Positions 7,272 to 16,264 of a DNA stretch of 64,000 nt are shown here, piece by piece. How positions within the stretch are numbered: position 1 is the stretch's first letter; the number at the start of each line of letters is the position of its first letter. Origin of the DNA: SBAX01 sp964646605 (GTDB taxonomy: Bacteria; Planctomycetota; Phycisphaerae; UBA1845); the NCBI GenBank assembly GCA_964646605.1, contig CAZYEX010000115.1, forward strand, positions 1-64,000, written 5' to 3'. A program made the position numbers and the translations under genes. Under the pieces are notes generated by a model that saw only the letters and a list, made by a program, of their open reading frames with translations, did no database searches and was not told where the DNA came from.

Positions 7272-9044
7272 TTACCGGCCGACCAAGACGTGTTGCAGCA
7301 GATAAAGATCGTGCAAGTCCGCGTCGTTGTCGTGGTCGGGGTCGAGCAGTTCCACGCAGGGAATTGGCGACTGACGATTTTCGATTGTCGATTGATCCGA
7401 GCCCGGAGCGCGAGCGATGGGTTTTGAACCCTTAGCGCCGCGCGCGGAAGCGACGGGATCCCGCGGTCCGGTGAGCCCGCGCTGGAATTCCGCAAAATCG
7501 GACAGCGTGGTCAAGCCGTCGCCGTCTACGTCGACGCGGTATTCGCACTCGTCGGGCACTTCGTTGGCGTTGCAGTCGCCGCTGGGAAGTTCGTTGATGT
7601 CCAGGGCGTCGTCGATTTCGTTGCCGTTGCAATCCCACGGCCCGATGCGCAGAAAGTAGATGTCTTGCTCCCCATTGAAGGTGGCCGCATAGGCGACGTT
7701 CACTCCCAGATTGTCCGAAACCATGTGGTAGTAGTCGCCGATCTTCGGACTTCCGCTGGGAAAACCGATCGTCGAATCGAAGGGAATGCTCACCGCAATG
7801 TTTGGCGCGAACGTCTCGCCACCGTCGGTGGAGTAGGAGTAATACAGCTCGGACACGTTGGGCACGCCGCTGTTCCGTGTGTCGTTCCAGGCCACGTCGA
7901 TCCGCCCGTTCGGTGCGACCGACATCATGTTGAACCACTGCAAGGACGTCGGCGAGTAGGGGTCGTCGTTGACCCGAAGCGGTGTCGACCAACTTTCCCC
8001 GTGATCTGTGCTGCGCACGAGGACGACGTCATAGGGGTCGAGATCGGTGGCATCGGGATACCGGGGATCGGTACCAGCGAGAACAAGCGCATAAATGTTT
8101 CCGAGCGTGGAACCAATGGAATGATCCGTTGCAACCCATGGCTGCCCCAGAAGCCCGCTGCCTGTTGCCCCGCCGTAGGACCTATACTCGCCGAGGGTAA
8201 TTGGAGTCGCTTCGAACAACGGTACGGAAGCTGCGTCGTTTGCATTGTGGGACGCGCCCACCCAAATCTCTTCCCATGGGAATCCCGAGAGGAAAGAACC
8301 ATTCGAGGTCCACAAGGAACCGTTCGGAGCGACCGCGATGGTGAAGCCACCGCTGTGTGGGTCCAGGTATTGAGTGAAGTTCCTGCCGGCGTCGGCTGAG
8401 CGAAGAAACACGTGTTCCGGTGACGTGATATAAATGTTCCCTCGACCCACGCCCTCGGTCCCGTCAACCGTCATCCACGGTTTGTCGTAGAAGGATGGGA
8501 CAACCTGGGTGCGTGTGGGCCAAGTCAACCCCCCGTCAAGCGAGTGAAACAGGCGCATTTGCTCGAAGTTGATCGATAAGTAGTAGATTTCGCCGTCGGG
8601 ACCGGGCGCTAGGACGGGGTCGCTTCCAAAGACGCCGGGATCGAGAGAGCCGCGAAAAACCCATGTGTGTCCTCCATCGTGACTATAGGCCCACCCAGGC
8701 TCGCGGAAGTCCGACAGCACGCTGTTGAACTGTCGCCAGCCGATGACCATCTTTCGCGGGTCAGTTAGGCTGACGGCAATGGACGGTTCGTTCGCGGCAT
8801 CACCGGGGATGTTGCAACCCCAAGGGTCAACGTTCACCTGGAGGCTGCTGTATGAATCGCGGACGACGTGACTCTGACAACCACCGGCAACGTTCACAAC
8901 GCGCCGTGGAGCGGGAACCCAGGGATCAACAGGGGGTCGCTCATGCGGTACGGCGATTTGCGCCATGGCCCCGCCGTGTAGAACGACCGGCCCCATAAAC
9001 GCAAAGAGCCCCGCCCAGAACGCCGATCTACTTCTCCCCCTCAT
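7272..9044 (-). CDS. Secreted BNR/beta-propeller protein with dockerin-like tail
   Basis: 590 residues. A signal peptide covers about residues 1-28 (ends GGAMAQ). The central 400 residues have sialidase-like Asp-box repeats (SHDGGHTWVF, SLDGGLTW, STDHGESWSTPL, STDGGETF), implying a beta-propeller. The C-terminus carries calcium-binding dockerin-like repeats (DCNGNEIDD, DCNANEVPDECE, VDVDGDGLTTLSDF, DPDHDNDADLHDLYLL). Such proteins are exported; the propeller may bind or act on a surface polymer, but no catalytic set typical of a true sialidase is obvious. Between the two EF-hand-like units a linker (residues about 535-560) is encoded by short intergenic-type repeats (7361-7432). Confidence 0.8.
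   Translation of the reverse strand: MRGRSRSAFWAGLFAFMGPVVLHGGAMAQIAVPHERPPVDPWVPAPRRVVNVAGGCQSHVVRDSYSSLQVNVDPWGCNIPGDAANEPSIAVSLTDPRKMVIGWRQFNSVLSDFREPGWAYSHDGGHTWVFRGSLDPGVFGSDPVLAPGPDGEIYYLSINFEQMRLFHSLDGGLTWPTRTQVVPSFYDKPWMTVDGTEGVGRGNIYITSPEHVFLRSADAGRNFTQYLDPHSGGFTIAVAPNGSLWTSNGSFLSGFPWEEIWVGASHNANDAASVPLFEATPITLGEYRSYGGATGSGLLGQPWVATDHSIGSTLGNIYALVLAGTDPRYPDATDLDPYDVVLVRSTDHGESWSTPLRVNDDPYSPTSLQWFNMMSVAPNGRIDVAWNDTRNSGVPNVSELYYSYSTDGGETFAPNIAVSIPFDSTIGFPSGSPKIGDYYHMVSDNLGVNVAYAATFNGEQDIYFLRIGPWDCNGNEIDDALDINELPSGDCNANEVPDECEYRVDVDGDGLTTLSDFAEFQRGLTGPRDPVASARGAKGSKPIARAPGSDQSTIENRQSPIPCVELLDPDHDNDADLHDLYLLQHVLVGR
7361..7432. repeat. Two short repeat units embedded in a coding linker
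   Basis: On the minus strand the segment reads as a CAATCGACAATCGAAAATCG-type unit beside a GAGCGCGAGCGATGGGTTTTGA-like unit. Translated it gives the low-complexity linker ARAPGSDQSTIENRQSPI between the two dockerin-like units. The first unit is of the same simple style as the repeats at 2783, 3994, 48861 and 61537. Confidence 0.5.
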
Positions 9045-9242
9045 GCTTTTCCTATTGTGACGGAACGCGCTGGACGTTTTGGGGTAATGGGCGGAGCCGC
9101 CGGGGTTTTGTGACGATTGCGGAAAGCACCGTACATACGACCCTCGATCCGAGCATAGGGATGGATGGGCGCGAAGTCAAGCGCGAGTTACCGGGTGTCC
9201 GGAACGCGGCGCGCTCACCGAGTTCCCGAAAGGAGCATTTCC

Positions 9243-11345
9243 ATGCAATTGAGAATCGATTCTCGAGTGATTGTTGTTGGGTTTCTGCTGAGCACCTACG
9301 GTCACGTGCTCTGGGCGGCTTGCCCAGGAGGGAGCTGTTATGTCGACGACAACTGTTCGCCTCCCACCGATGGCACTTCGGGCGATCCTGACTGCACCAT
9401 CCAGGAAGGGATCAACCGCGCGGTCAACGGTGACACGGTGCTCGTACATCCCGGCAGGTACGCGGAATTCATTGACTGCTCGCGAAAGGGCGTCAGCGTT
9501 GTGAGTACCAACGGCGCAGCCGTTACAACCATAACACTCCGGGAGAACGGAGGCGGGAGGGCGCTGGTAAAGTTCGATTGCCTCTCGGGTACCTGCGGCA
9601 CCAATCACGGCGCCTTGGACGGTTTCACGGTCACCGGCGCAGGCCTAGGCGGTGGGATCGAAGTGTTTTCGGCGTCACCGACGATCCGGAACAACATCAT
9701 CCGCGCGAACGGGAACATTTCAAGCAGCGGGGGAGGAATCGACTTGTCGAATTCCTCGGCGCTTGTTGAACAGAACTCGATTTCAAGCAATAGCGCAACC
9801 GTCGGCGGTGGGATAATTGTTAGCGGAGGTTCCCCGGTTATCGAACGGAATCATATCTGCAACAACAGCGCATCGACCGGCGGTGGCATTTATGCTGAAA
9901 ACCCCGTGAGCTTGATCGTGCGCGACTGCACGATCGTCGGGAATTCGGCGACTCAGACTGTAGGCAACGCCGGCGGCGGAATGCGTTTGAGCGGGGGCGG
10001 GTCGGTAACCGTGTCAAGATGTGTGCTTGCCGGTAATGAGGCTGCATGGTACGGGGGAGGGATTGCTTCAAAGGATATTGAAGTGATTGCGTCAACGTGC
10101 CTCAACCCGTTGACGGTGAACATCGACAACACCCTTTTCACGAACAATAGGAGTTTGCAGCAAAGCGGCGGCGGGATATCGATAGGTAATTGCACCATCG
10201 GCACCGCGACTCATACGACGTTCTCGCGAAACGATGCTTTGACCGGCCCTGCCATCTTTGCGGCCTTCGGCAACGACACCTATACGGTCACGGAGAGCAT
10301 CCTGTGGGGCAACGCTGTTCCGGGCGACGGCAAAGCGGAGATCGCCATTGATTCGGGATCACTCGTAGTGTCCTACAGCGACGTAGAGGGCGGGTTCGCG
10401 GGGGTAGGAAACATCGGCGCCAACCCCAGCGATGACCCGCTCTTCTTCGACCCCGCGACGGACAATTATCACATCAAGACCGGTTCGCCGGCGATCAACG
10501 CCGCGTTCGGTTGTGATGCTGGTGCGGTGGACCTGGACGGCAATCCGCGCTGCGTCAACGGGGTCGAGGACATGGGCGCCTATGAATGGCCGGAATGCGA
10601 CGAGGATGCGGACTGCAACGACGGGCAGTTCTGCAACGGAAACGAGACCTGCGTAACGGGCGTCTGCCAACGCGAGGTTCTCGACGACTGCAACTGCAAC
10701 GGCGTGGATGATGACTGCGACATCGAGGTCGCAACAAGCAACGACTGCAACGACAATGCGACCCCCGACGAGTGCGAAGAAGGTGGGCCATTCCCATCCC
10801 AATTGAAGGCCTGCTCCGTGAAAAGCGACGGGAGTCTGTGGCGAAAACTGAACAACCACCTGCGGCTTACGTTCACTTGTGACATCACGACGCCCGTGGC
10901 CGGGACCGACTTGCACGTCAATCAGTTGCTAACCGACGGCGGGTTCGGTACGGAGGAGCTGGCCGATGATTTCGCCCTTGCGGTGCTCCAGGATGGAAAC
11001 GGGAAGCCGCGAATTCTTAGACTCAAGGCCGAACCGGATGCCACGTTGCAACAAGAGACCTGGTACGGCGTTCGGGGCAGTTGGAGCGGCATCGTTTCGT
11101 TCACATTGCACTATGTGAACATGATCGGTGATGCGACCAACGATCTGGCCGTTTTGCAAAGCGACTTGGGGCTGATCAACACCGGCGTTCCGATGAACCC
11201 GGCGGCCGAAGACGACCGCCGCGACATCAACGGCGACGGCAAGATTCTGTTCAGCGACCTGGGGCTGGCCAACGCTTATGTCCCCACGACGGCGCCCGCC
11301 AAACCCTCGGGTCACGCGGCAAGCTGTGGGTCCTGCTGCCCGTAG
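9243..11345 (+). CDS. Secreted right-handed beta-helix protein with dockerin-like tail
   Basis: 700 residues from the ATG at 9243, chosen because AAAGGAG (9228-9234) lies at good distance and the first 24 residues are a signal peptide (MQLRIDSRVIVVGFLLSTYG). An earlier in-frame start at 9165 lacks this. The body has repeated beta-helix rungs (GGGIEV, GGGIDLSNSS, GGGIIVSGGSPVIERN, GGGMRLSGGG) as in PMP/pectate-lyase-like folds. A Cys/Asp-rich section (CNGNETCVTGVCQ, DCNDNATPDECE) and two dockerin-like units (MIGDATNDLAVLQSDLG, DINGDGKILFSDLGLAN) end the protein. Likely a cell-surface or secreted polysaccharide-related protein; no catalytic residues can be assigned. It is convergent with pyrC. 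Confidence 0.8.
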   Translation: MQLRIDSRVIVVGFLLSTYGHVLWAACPGGSCYVDDNCSPPTDGTSGDPDCTIQEGINRAVNGDTVLVHPGRYAEFIDCSRKGVSVVSTNGAAVTTITLRENGGGRALVKFDCLSGTCGTNHGALDGFTVTGAGLGGGIEVFSASPTIRNNIIRANGNISSSGGGIDLSNSSALVEQNSISSNSATVGGGIIVSGGSPVIERNHICNNSASTGGGIYAENPVSLIVRDCTIVGNSATQTVGNAGGGMRLSGGGSVTVSRCVLAGNEAAWYGGGIASKDIEVIASTCLNPLTVNIDNTLFTNNRSLQQSGGGISIGNCTIGTATHTTFSRNDALTGPAIFAAFGNDTYTVTESILWGNAVPGDGKAEIAIDSGSLVVSYSDVEGGFAGVGNIGANPSDDPLFFDPATDNYHIKTGSPAINAAFGCDAGAVDLDGNPRCVNGVEDMGAYEWPECDEDADCNDGQFCNGNETCVTGVCQREVLDDCNCNGVDDDCDIEVATSNDCNDNATPDECEEGGPFPSQLKACSVKSDGSLWRKLNNHLRLTFTCDITTPVAGTDLHVNQLLTDGGFGTEELADDFALAVLQDGNGKPRILRLKAEPDATLQQETWYGVRGSWSGIVSFTLHYVNMIGDATNDLAVLQSDLGLINTGVPMNPAAEDDRRDINGDGKILFSDLGLANAYVPTTAPAKPSGHAASCGSCCP

Positions 11346-11360
11346 TATTTCGTCCAATCA

Positions 11361-11398
11361 GGCGGCTGGTTCGAGATTCCGATCTCGAACCAGCCGCC
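11361..11398. terminator. Perfect 17-bp stem between convergent genes
   Basis: GGCGGCTGGTTCGAGAT, loop TCCG, then the exact complement. It lies 15 bases after the stop of the beta-helix gene and 60 bases after the stop of pyrC on the other strand. No T-run follows on either side, so it could stop transcription in both directions only with a non-canonical mechanism, or act in RNA stability. Confidence 0.6.
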
Positions 11399-11461
11399 CG
11401 AGGAGTCCGCTTCCGCGTCCGAGCAAGGACTCTCGCACGCGCGACTGCCCCTCCGCGAGAA

Positions 11462-12796
11462 TCATCCTGATGCTTTTTTCCAGGGATCGCCCGTGACGTG
11501 CCGGCCGCGGATGGTGGCGACGGCGCGGGCGGGGAGCGTCCAACCGTCAAAGGGGGTGTTGCGGGACTTGGAATGAAACTGCGTCGCGTCGACGGACCAG
11601 TCGGCGTTGGGGTTGATGAGGGTAAGGTCGGCCTGGGCGCCGGGTTGGAGGGCGGGGGTTGGTCGGTGCAGCACCTTGGCCGGGCCGGTGGTGAACCAGC
11701 GGATCAGTTGCTGCCAATCGACGGCACCCGTCAGACGCCCTTTGGCAGGCGGCGCGTCAAGCGGCTCGCTCATGGCCTTGGCGGCGACGCCGATGGCCGT
11801 TTCCAAACCGACGATTCCGGCCGGGGCCTTGAGGAAACCCGCGCCCTTCTCCTCGGATGCGTGCGGGGCGTGATCGCTGGCGATGCCGTCGATCGTGCCG
11901 TCTAACAGGCCGAGGCGACAAGCCTCAACGTCCTCCCGCGTTCGTAGCGGCGGGTGCATTTTTGTATTCGGGTCCCCATCGCGGCACGCTTCGTCGGTGA
12001 GCATGAGATGGTGCGGACAGACCTCGGTGGTGACGGGCAGGCCCTCGGCTTTGGCGCGACGGACGAGCTGCACGGCCTTGGCGGTCGAGATATGGGCGAC
12101 GTGGTATCGCGCGGGCGTTTTGCGGCACAGGTCGATATCCCGCTCGATCATGGCCTCTTCCGACCGCGGATCCAGACCGGGGAACCCGAGTCGTCGCGAG
12201 ACTTTCCCAAGGTGCATCACTCCCCCGGCGGAGATCGAACGAAATTCGCAATGCTGAATGAGCAGCGCCCCAAGTTCATGGGCGCGTTCAAATGCCAAGC
12301 GCATGACATCGTCGTCCTCCACGCCGGTCCCGTCATCGCTGAAGGCCACAGCCCCCGCGGCGAGCAACGCCGAAAAGTCGGTCAACTCCTTGCCTTCGCG
12401 GCGCCGGGTGATGGCTGCGACCGGTCCGACCTCGCACCATCCCGCGCTCCGCGCCTGCTCGATCACCCAGCGGATGCGCTCCGGTTCGTCGAGCGGCGGC
12501 GAGGTGTTGGGCATGCAGGCGACGAAGGTGAATCCGCCCGCCGCGGCCGCGGTCGTCCCGGTGGCGATGGTCTCCTTATGGCTTTGACCGGGTTCGCGGA
12601 GGTGAACGTGGAGGTCCATCAACCCCGGACAGACGATCAGCCCCGTCGCGTCGAGGAGCGTCGCCTCGCGCGAGGCGGATTCGGCGATGCGTCCGGCCAC
12701 TACGGCGATATCGCCGACTTCGTCGCGCCCCGTGGTGGGGTCGATGATCCGACCTCCGCGGATCAGCAGGGCGGGGCAATCGCAAGTTCCTAGCAT
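11462..12796 (-). CDS. pyrC: Dihydroorotase
   Basis: 444 residues from ATG at 12796 (MLGTCDCPALLIRGG). The longer frame to 12946 overlaps the zinc-ribbon gene upstream, so I reject that start. The protein is a class I dihydroorotase: metal ligands in DLHVHLREPG, the substrate segment CMPNTSPPLDEP, and DHAPHASEEKG near the C-terminus. The enzyme closes carbamoyl-aspartate to dihydroorotate, the third step of pyrimidine synthesis, in the cytoplasm. No other pyr gene is adjacent. It follows the small zinc-ribbon gene by eight bases and is probably cotranscribed with it. Confidence 0.92.
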   Translation of the reverse strand: MLGTCDCPALLIRGGRIIDPTTGRDEVGDIAVVAGRIAESASREATLLDATGLIVCPGLMDLHVHLREPGQSHKETIATGTTAAAAGGFTFVACMPNTSPPLDEPERIRWVIEQARSAGWCEVGPVAAITRRREGKELTDFSALLAAGAVAFSDDGTGVEDDDVMRLAFERAHELGALLIQHCEFRSISAGGVMHLGKVSRRLGFPGLDPRSEEAMIERDIDLCRKTPARYHVAHISTAKAVQLVRRAKAEGLPVTTEVCPHHLMLTDEACRDGDPNTKMHPPLRTREDVEACRLGLLDGTIDGIASDHAPHASEEKGAGFLKAPAGIVGLETAIGVAAKAMSEPLDAPPAKGRLTGAVDWQQLIRWFTTGPAKVLHRPTPALQPGAQADLTLINPNADWSVDATQFHSKSRNTPFDGWTLPARAVATIRGRHVTGDPWKKASG

Positions 12797-12804
12797 AGGG
12801 TCCA

Positions 12805-12990
12805 CTATGCGGGTTCCCGCGGAAGTTCCCACGTCGGGGGGAAATTGTCCTCGCAACTCTCGACGTATCCGCAGGCCTCGCAGATCAGCTTGCAATGACG
12901 CGCGGTGAGACCGGCTCCGTTGCACAGCGGGCAGTGCGACGTGCAAGCCGGTGCAGTGGCAATCCCGTCGGCCCTGGCATTAGGGTGCAT
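12805..12990 (-). CDS. Small zinc-ribbon protein
   Basis: 61 residues in a frame different from pyrC. It has CPLC at about residue 20, HCKLICEACGYVESCEDNF and a short tail, so one four-Cys zinc site (CxxC ... CxxC) plus extra His and Cys. The HCKL.C..CG..ESCED pattern recurs in planctomycete small proteins as far as I recall. A GGGAGGGACAGGG stretch precedes the ATG. It sits directly upstream of pyrC, with eight bases between them. The role is unknown; metal binding is a fair inference from the cysteines. Confidence 0.65.
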   Translation of the reverse strand: MHPNARADGIATAPACTSHCPLCNGAGLTARHCKLICEACGYVESCEDNFPPTWELPREPA

Positions 12991-13110
12991 CCCTGTCCCT
13001 CCCGGTTTCCTTCCGCGGCGCGGGAGGGTACTATACGCCCTGGCCGTGCGGCGCGTCTACGACGAAAGGAGAGCCGACATGGCCGATTCCGAAAGAGGGG
13101 ACCCGCCACA

Positions 13111-14922
13111 ATGAAGGACCACGTCTTGAGCCGATGCAGTCTACCGCGACTGAGCCGTTTCGTCTTGCTTTCGTCCGTGATCACGGTAGCTCCGTGTGTG
13201 ACGGGCATTGTCCGAGCTGATGGTCCCGCCCTGGACCTGGCCATCGTCAACGCCCGGGTGTGGACCGGCGCGGCGAGAGATTCGAGGGGCGCCGAGCCGT
13301 TCGCCGTCGGCGTGATCGGTGACAAGATCGTCGCGGTCGGGACGGACGACGAAATCCGCGCTCGAGTCGGCCCCCGGACGCGGGTCATCGACGCCGACAA
13401 CGAGCGCGTGATTCCGGGGATCACCGACAGCCACACGCACATCGTCGGCGGTGGGTTCCAACTCAGCCGCCTGCAACTGCGGGACGTGCCGGGCAAGGAG
13501 GAATTCATTCTTGCCGTGGCTGCGGAGGTCAAGCGCAAGCACGCCGGCGAGTGGATTCTCGGAGGGCGTTGGAGCGTCGAGAGCTGGAAACACCCTGAGG
13601 CGCCGAACAAGAACTGGCTCGATTCCGCAACCGGGAACCATCCGGTTTTTCTCAATCGCATGGATGGGCACCAAGCCCTGGTCAATTCCGCGGCTCTGAA
13701 ACTCGCCGGGATTGATGCCTCGGGTCCCGCCGATCCGGAAGGCGGAGAGATCGAGCGCGATCCGAAGACCAAGGAGCCGACGGGGATCCTCAAGGAGTCG
13801 GCCATGGGGTTGGTCAGCCGCCTGATTCCCTCGACGACGGAGGAGGATCGGTACGAGGCCTTGAAGGCCGCCATGCGCCATGCCAACGCCCTGGGCATCA
13901 CTTCCGTTCACGACATGTGCAACTGGGAGGACCTAGAGGTCTTCCGCCGCGCCGATCGAGATGGGGCTTTGACGCTGCGGATCACCGCCTACGCCTCGGT
14001 CGGGGATTGGTCGGCTTACATCGGGATGGGCGCCTCGACCGGCGACGCGCCGCAGAAGGGGCGCTACGTGGACGCCGTGGCAGCAATGAAGGAGGGCAGC
14101 GCGTACTTTCGCGTCGCCGGGGTCAAGGGCTACATCGACGGATCCATGGGCAGTCGCACGGCCTACATGCACGAACCCTACAGCGATGCAAATCCCGCGA
14201 TGCTCCATCCGCGCGGGCAGTTGACCGATATGGGAAACCCGCCGGAGGCATTCATGGACCTGGTGACCCTGGCGGACGCCAAGGGTCTACAGATCGCCGT
14301 TCATGCCATCGGCGATGAGGGCAACCATCTGCTTCTCGACGCCTACGAGGCGGCGGCTCAACGCAACGGTCCGCGGGATCGGCGGCATCGCGTCGAACAC
14401 GCCCAGCATCTGCTCGTCTCCGACATTCCACGCTTCGCAAAACTGGGCGTCACAGCTTCGATGCAACCTTATCACAAGGCCGACGACGGGCGTTACGCGG
14501 AGAAAGCGATCGGCGCCGAGCGGTTGAAGGGTTCGTACGCCTTTCGTCAACTCCTCGATGCTGGGGCGATGGTGGTGTTCGGCAGCGATTGGCCGGTGGT
14601 GACCATGAACCCCTTCGCGGGGATTGATTCCGCGGTACACGCCAAGACCCTCGCGGGCGAAGTTTGGCTGGCGTCGCATTCTCTTACCATTGAGGAGGCC
14701 CTACGTGCCTACACCGTGCATCCGCCGCGAGCCATCCAACGCGACGCGGAGCTCGGCACACTCGAGGTCGGGAGGCTGGCCGACCTGGTCATCCTCGACG
14801 ACGACCCCTTTACGGACTCGGCCAATCGACTGTCGAACATCTCCGTGGTGGCCACGATCGTCGGCGGAAGAGTCGTACACGAATCACCCAAGCCGCGACA
14901 CCTGATGGGTCCTCGAAGGTGA
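13111..14922 (+). CDS. Exported amidohydrolase, YtcJ/metal-dependent hydrolase family
   Basis: 603 residues from ATG at 13111 (MKDHVLSRCSLPRLSRF), preceded by AGAGGGG. A signal peptide follows (cleavage near RADGPA). The frame stays open upstream to 12895, but that part overlaps the zinc-ribbon gene antisense. Family signatures: DSHTHIVGGG (metal-binding HxH), a long central domain, HAIGDEGNHL, HRVEHAQHL, FGSDWPVV and the closing LEVGRLADLVILDDDP beta-sandwich return. These enzymes hydrolyse amide or ester bonds in unknown substrates and act, here, outside the cytoplasm. The start codon lies on the opposite strand from pyrC, so the two are divergent. Confidence 0.85.
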   Translation: MKDHVLSRCSLPRLSRFVLLSSVITVAPCVTGIVRADGPALDLAIVNARVWTGAARDSRGAEPFAVGVIGDKIVAVGTDDEIRARVGPRTRVIDADNERVIPGITDSHTHIVGGGFQLSRLQLRDVPGKEEFILAVAAEVKRKHAGEWILGGRWSVESWKHPEAPNKNWLDSATGNHPVFLNRMDGHQALVNSAALKLAGIDASGPADPEGGEIERDPKTKEPTGILKESAMGLVSRLIPSTTEEDRYEALKAAMRHANALGITSVHDMCNWEDLEVFRRADRDGALTLRITAYASVGDWSAYIGMGASTGDAPQKGRYVDAVAAMKEGSAYFRVAGVKGYIDGSMGSRTAYMHEPYSDANPAMLHPRGQLTDMGNPPEAFMDLVTLADAKGLQIAVHAIGDEGNHLLLDAYEAAAQRNGPRDRRHRVEHAQHLLVSDIPRFAKLGVTASMQPYHKADDGRYAEKAIGAERLKGSYAFRQLLDAGAMVVFGSDWPVVTMNPFAGIDSAVHAKTLAGEVWLASHSLTIEEALRAYTVHPPRAIQRDAELGTLEVGRLADLVILDDDPFTDSANRLSNISVVATIVGGRVVHESPKPRHLMGPRR

Positions 14923-14929
14923 CTCTCCG

Positions 14930-14947
14930 CGGGCAGGCTCCTGCCCG
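14930..14947 (+). terminator. Short hairpin after the amidohydrolase gene
   Basis: CGGGCAGG, loop CT, CCTGCCCG: an 8-bp perfect stem starting eight bases after the stop. It has no T-run. The CGGGCAGG..CCTGCCCG form is a common dispersed repeat in planctomycete genomes as I recall, so it may be a repeat rather than a terminator. Confidence 0.45.
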
Positions 14948-15055
14948 ATAACGCGGTATCGCCTCCGCACAGGTGCTAGTTACCTCGCCGTTCCCAACGA
15001 CCGATATACGTTAGCGGATTCGGTCTATCCGACCGCTTTTCAACGAGGGAGGACG

Positions 15056-16249
15056 ATGGGGACTCAACCGACACGGGCCGGATTGACATCGCGGTGTGCC
15101 GATGCGCTGGTCGAGGCGTTGAAACGGCGCTACCAGGCCGCCGGTCGCGTTCGCAGGGGCGCCTGCCTGCTCAACGCGGGGCGGTACGACGACGCCTCCC
15201 ACGAGTTCATGCAGGCCGAGAAGCTCGGCTCGACGGACCGGTCTCTGCCTGCGTACCTGGCCGCGTGCCTTTTGGGCCGCGGGAACATGGACGCCGCCGC
15301 CGATCAATTCGGACGGATCACCACGACGGATCCCGCGGACACCGCCAATCGTATTCGACAAGCGATCACTCTAGGGTCCGCGGGAAACGCTGCGGAGGCG
15401 ATCGAATCGCTGCGAAGCGCCTTGGCCGACAACGCGGAATGCGCCGAGCTTCACTTTCAACTGGGCACGCTCCTGGCGGCCATGGAACGTTTCGAGGAGG
15501 CGGAGCTTCGCTTCACCCAGGCGATCAGCATTGACCGGGACCATGTCCAGGCCATGACCAGCCTGGCCCTTTGCTGCGCGGCGCGGCGCTCGCCCAGCGA
15601 GGCTCTCACCCACTTGCAAAAAGCGCAGCTCCTTCGACCGCACGATGCGCACATCGGACTGCTCCTCGCGCAGGCGGCGAAGGCCGTCGAACAGCAGGGC
15701 CTGTCGGTGCGGGTCCGGGCCGCGGTGTCCGCCGATCACGACGCCGATGACCGCCACGGCATCCGCGAACTCTCCGAGATCATCGAAGCCGAACCCGATT
15801 TCGTCGACGCCTTCTTGTCCATCCGCGCCCCAGAGGTGGACGAGGGCGTGTTTGCGCTTCTTTTGGAGACCCTGCGCGTGGCCCTGGAACGCCAACCGGA
15901 ACACGCCGAACTCCACTACCACTGCGGACGCGTTCTGGATCGTCTCGGTCGACGCGCCGACGCCATCGACGAAAACGAACGGGCGGTGGAACTCGATCCG
16001 AGCTTCACGCGGGCTCTAATTGAATTGGCGAAGCTCTACAGCGCCACGGACCGCACGGCCGACGCGACCACGCGACTGGAACAGGCTGTCCACGCCGGCG
16101 CCGAGTACGCGGATGTGTACTACCTGCTGGGCAACCTCTACCGTGATCAGGGGGAAGTGAGTCGAGCGCGAGGCGCGTACCGTCGGGCATTGGCGATCAA
16201 CGGTGGTTACGAGGCCGCCCAAAAGGCCCTTGCGGAACTCAGCGCCTAG
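15056..16249 (+). CDS. TPR-repeat protein, tandem copy 1
   Basis: 397 residues. GAGGGAGG precedes the ATG at 15056 at normal spacing. There is no signal peptide or membrane segment. Tetratricopeptide repeats can be followed along most of the length (for example HFQLGTLLAAMERFEEAELRF, HYHCGRVLDRLGRRADAIDE, YYLLGNLYRDQGEVSRARGAY). Such proteins are scaffolds for protein binding; no enzyme domain is present. The following gene 16265-17968 is a longer TPR protein on the same strand 15 bases away, so the pair form an operon and may be products of a duplication. Confidence 0.8.
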   Translation: MGTQPTRAGLTSRCADALVEALKRRYQAAGRVRRGACLLNAGRYDDASHEFMQAEKLGSTDRSLPAYLAACLLGRGNMDAAADQFGRITTTDPADTANRIRQAITLGSAGNAAEAIESLRSALADNAECAELHFQLGTLLAAMERFEEAELRFTQAISIDRDHVQAMTSLALCCAARRSPSEALTHLQKAQLLRPHDAHIGLLLAQAAKAVEQQGLSVRVRAAVSADHDADDRHGIRELSEIIEAEPDFVDAFLSIRAPEVDEGVFALLLETLRVALERQPEHAELHYHCGRVLDRLGRRADAIDENERAVELDPSFTRALIELAKLYSATDRTADATTRLEQAVHAGAEYADVYYLLGNLYRDQGEVSRARGAYRRALAINGGYEAAQKALAELSA

Positions 16250-16264
16250 TCCGACCGAACCTCG

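Noticed and set aside
12895..13110. An upstream start for the amidohydrolase
   Set aside because: This part is antisense to the zinc-ribbon gene and lacks signal-peptide character; the ATG at 13111 has a ribosome site and signal peptide.
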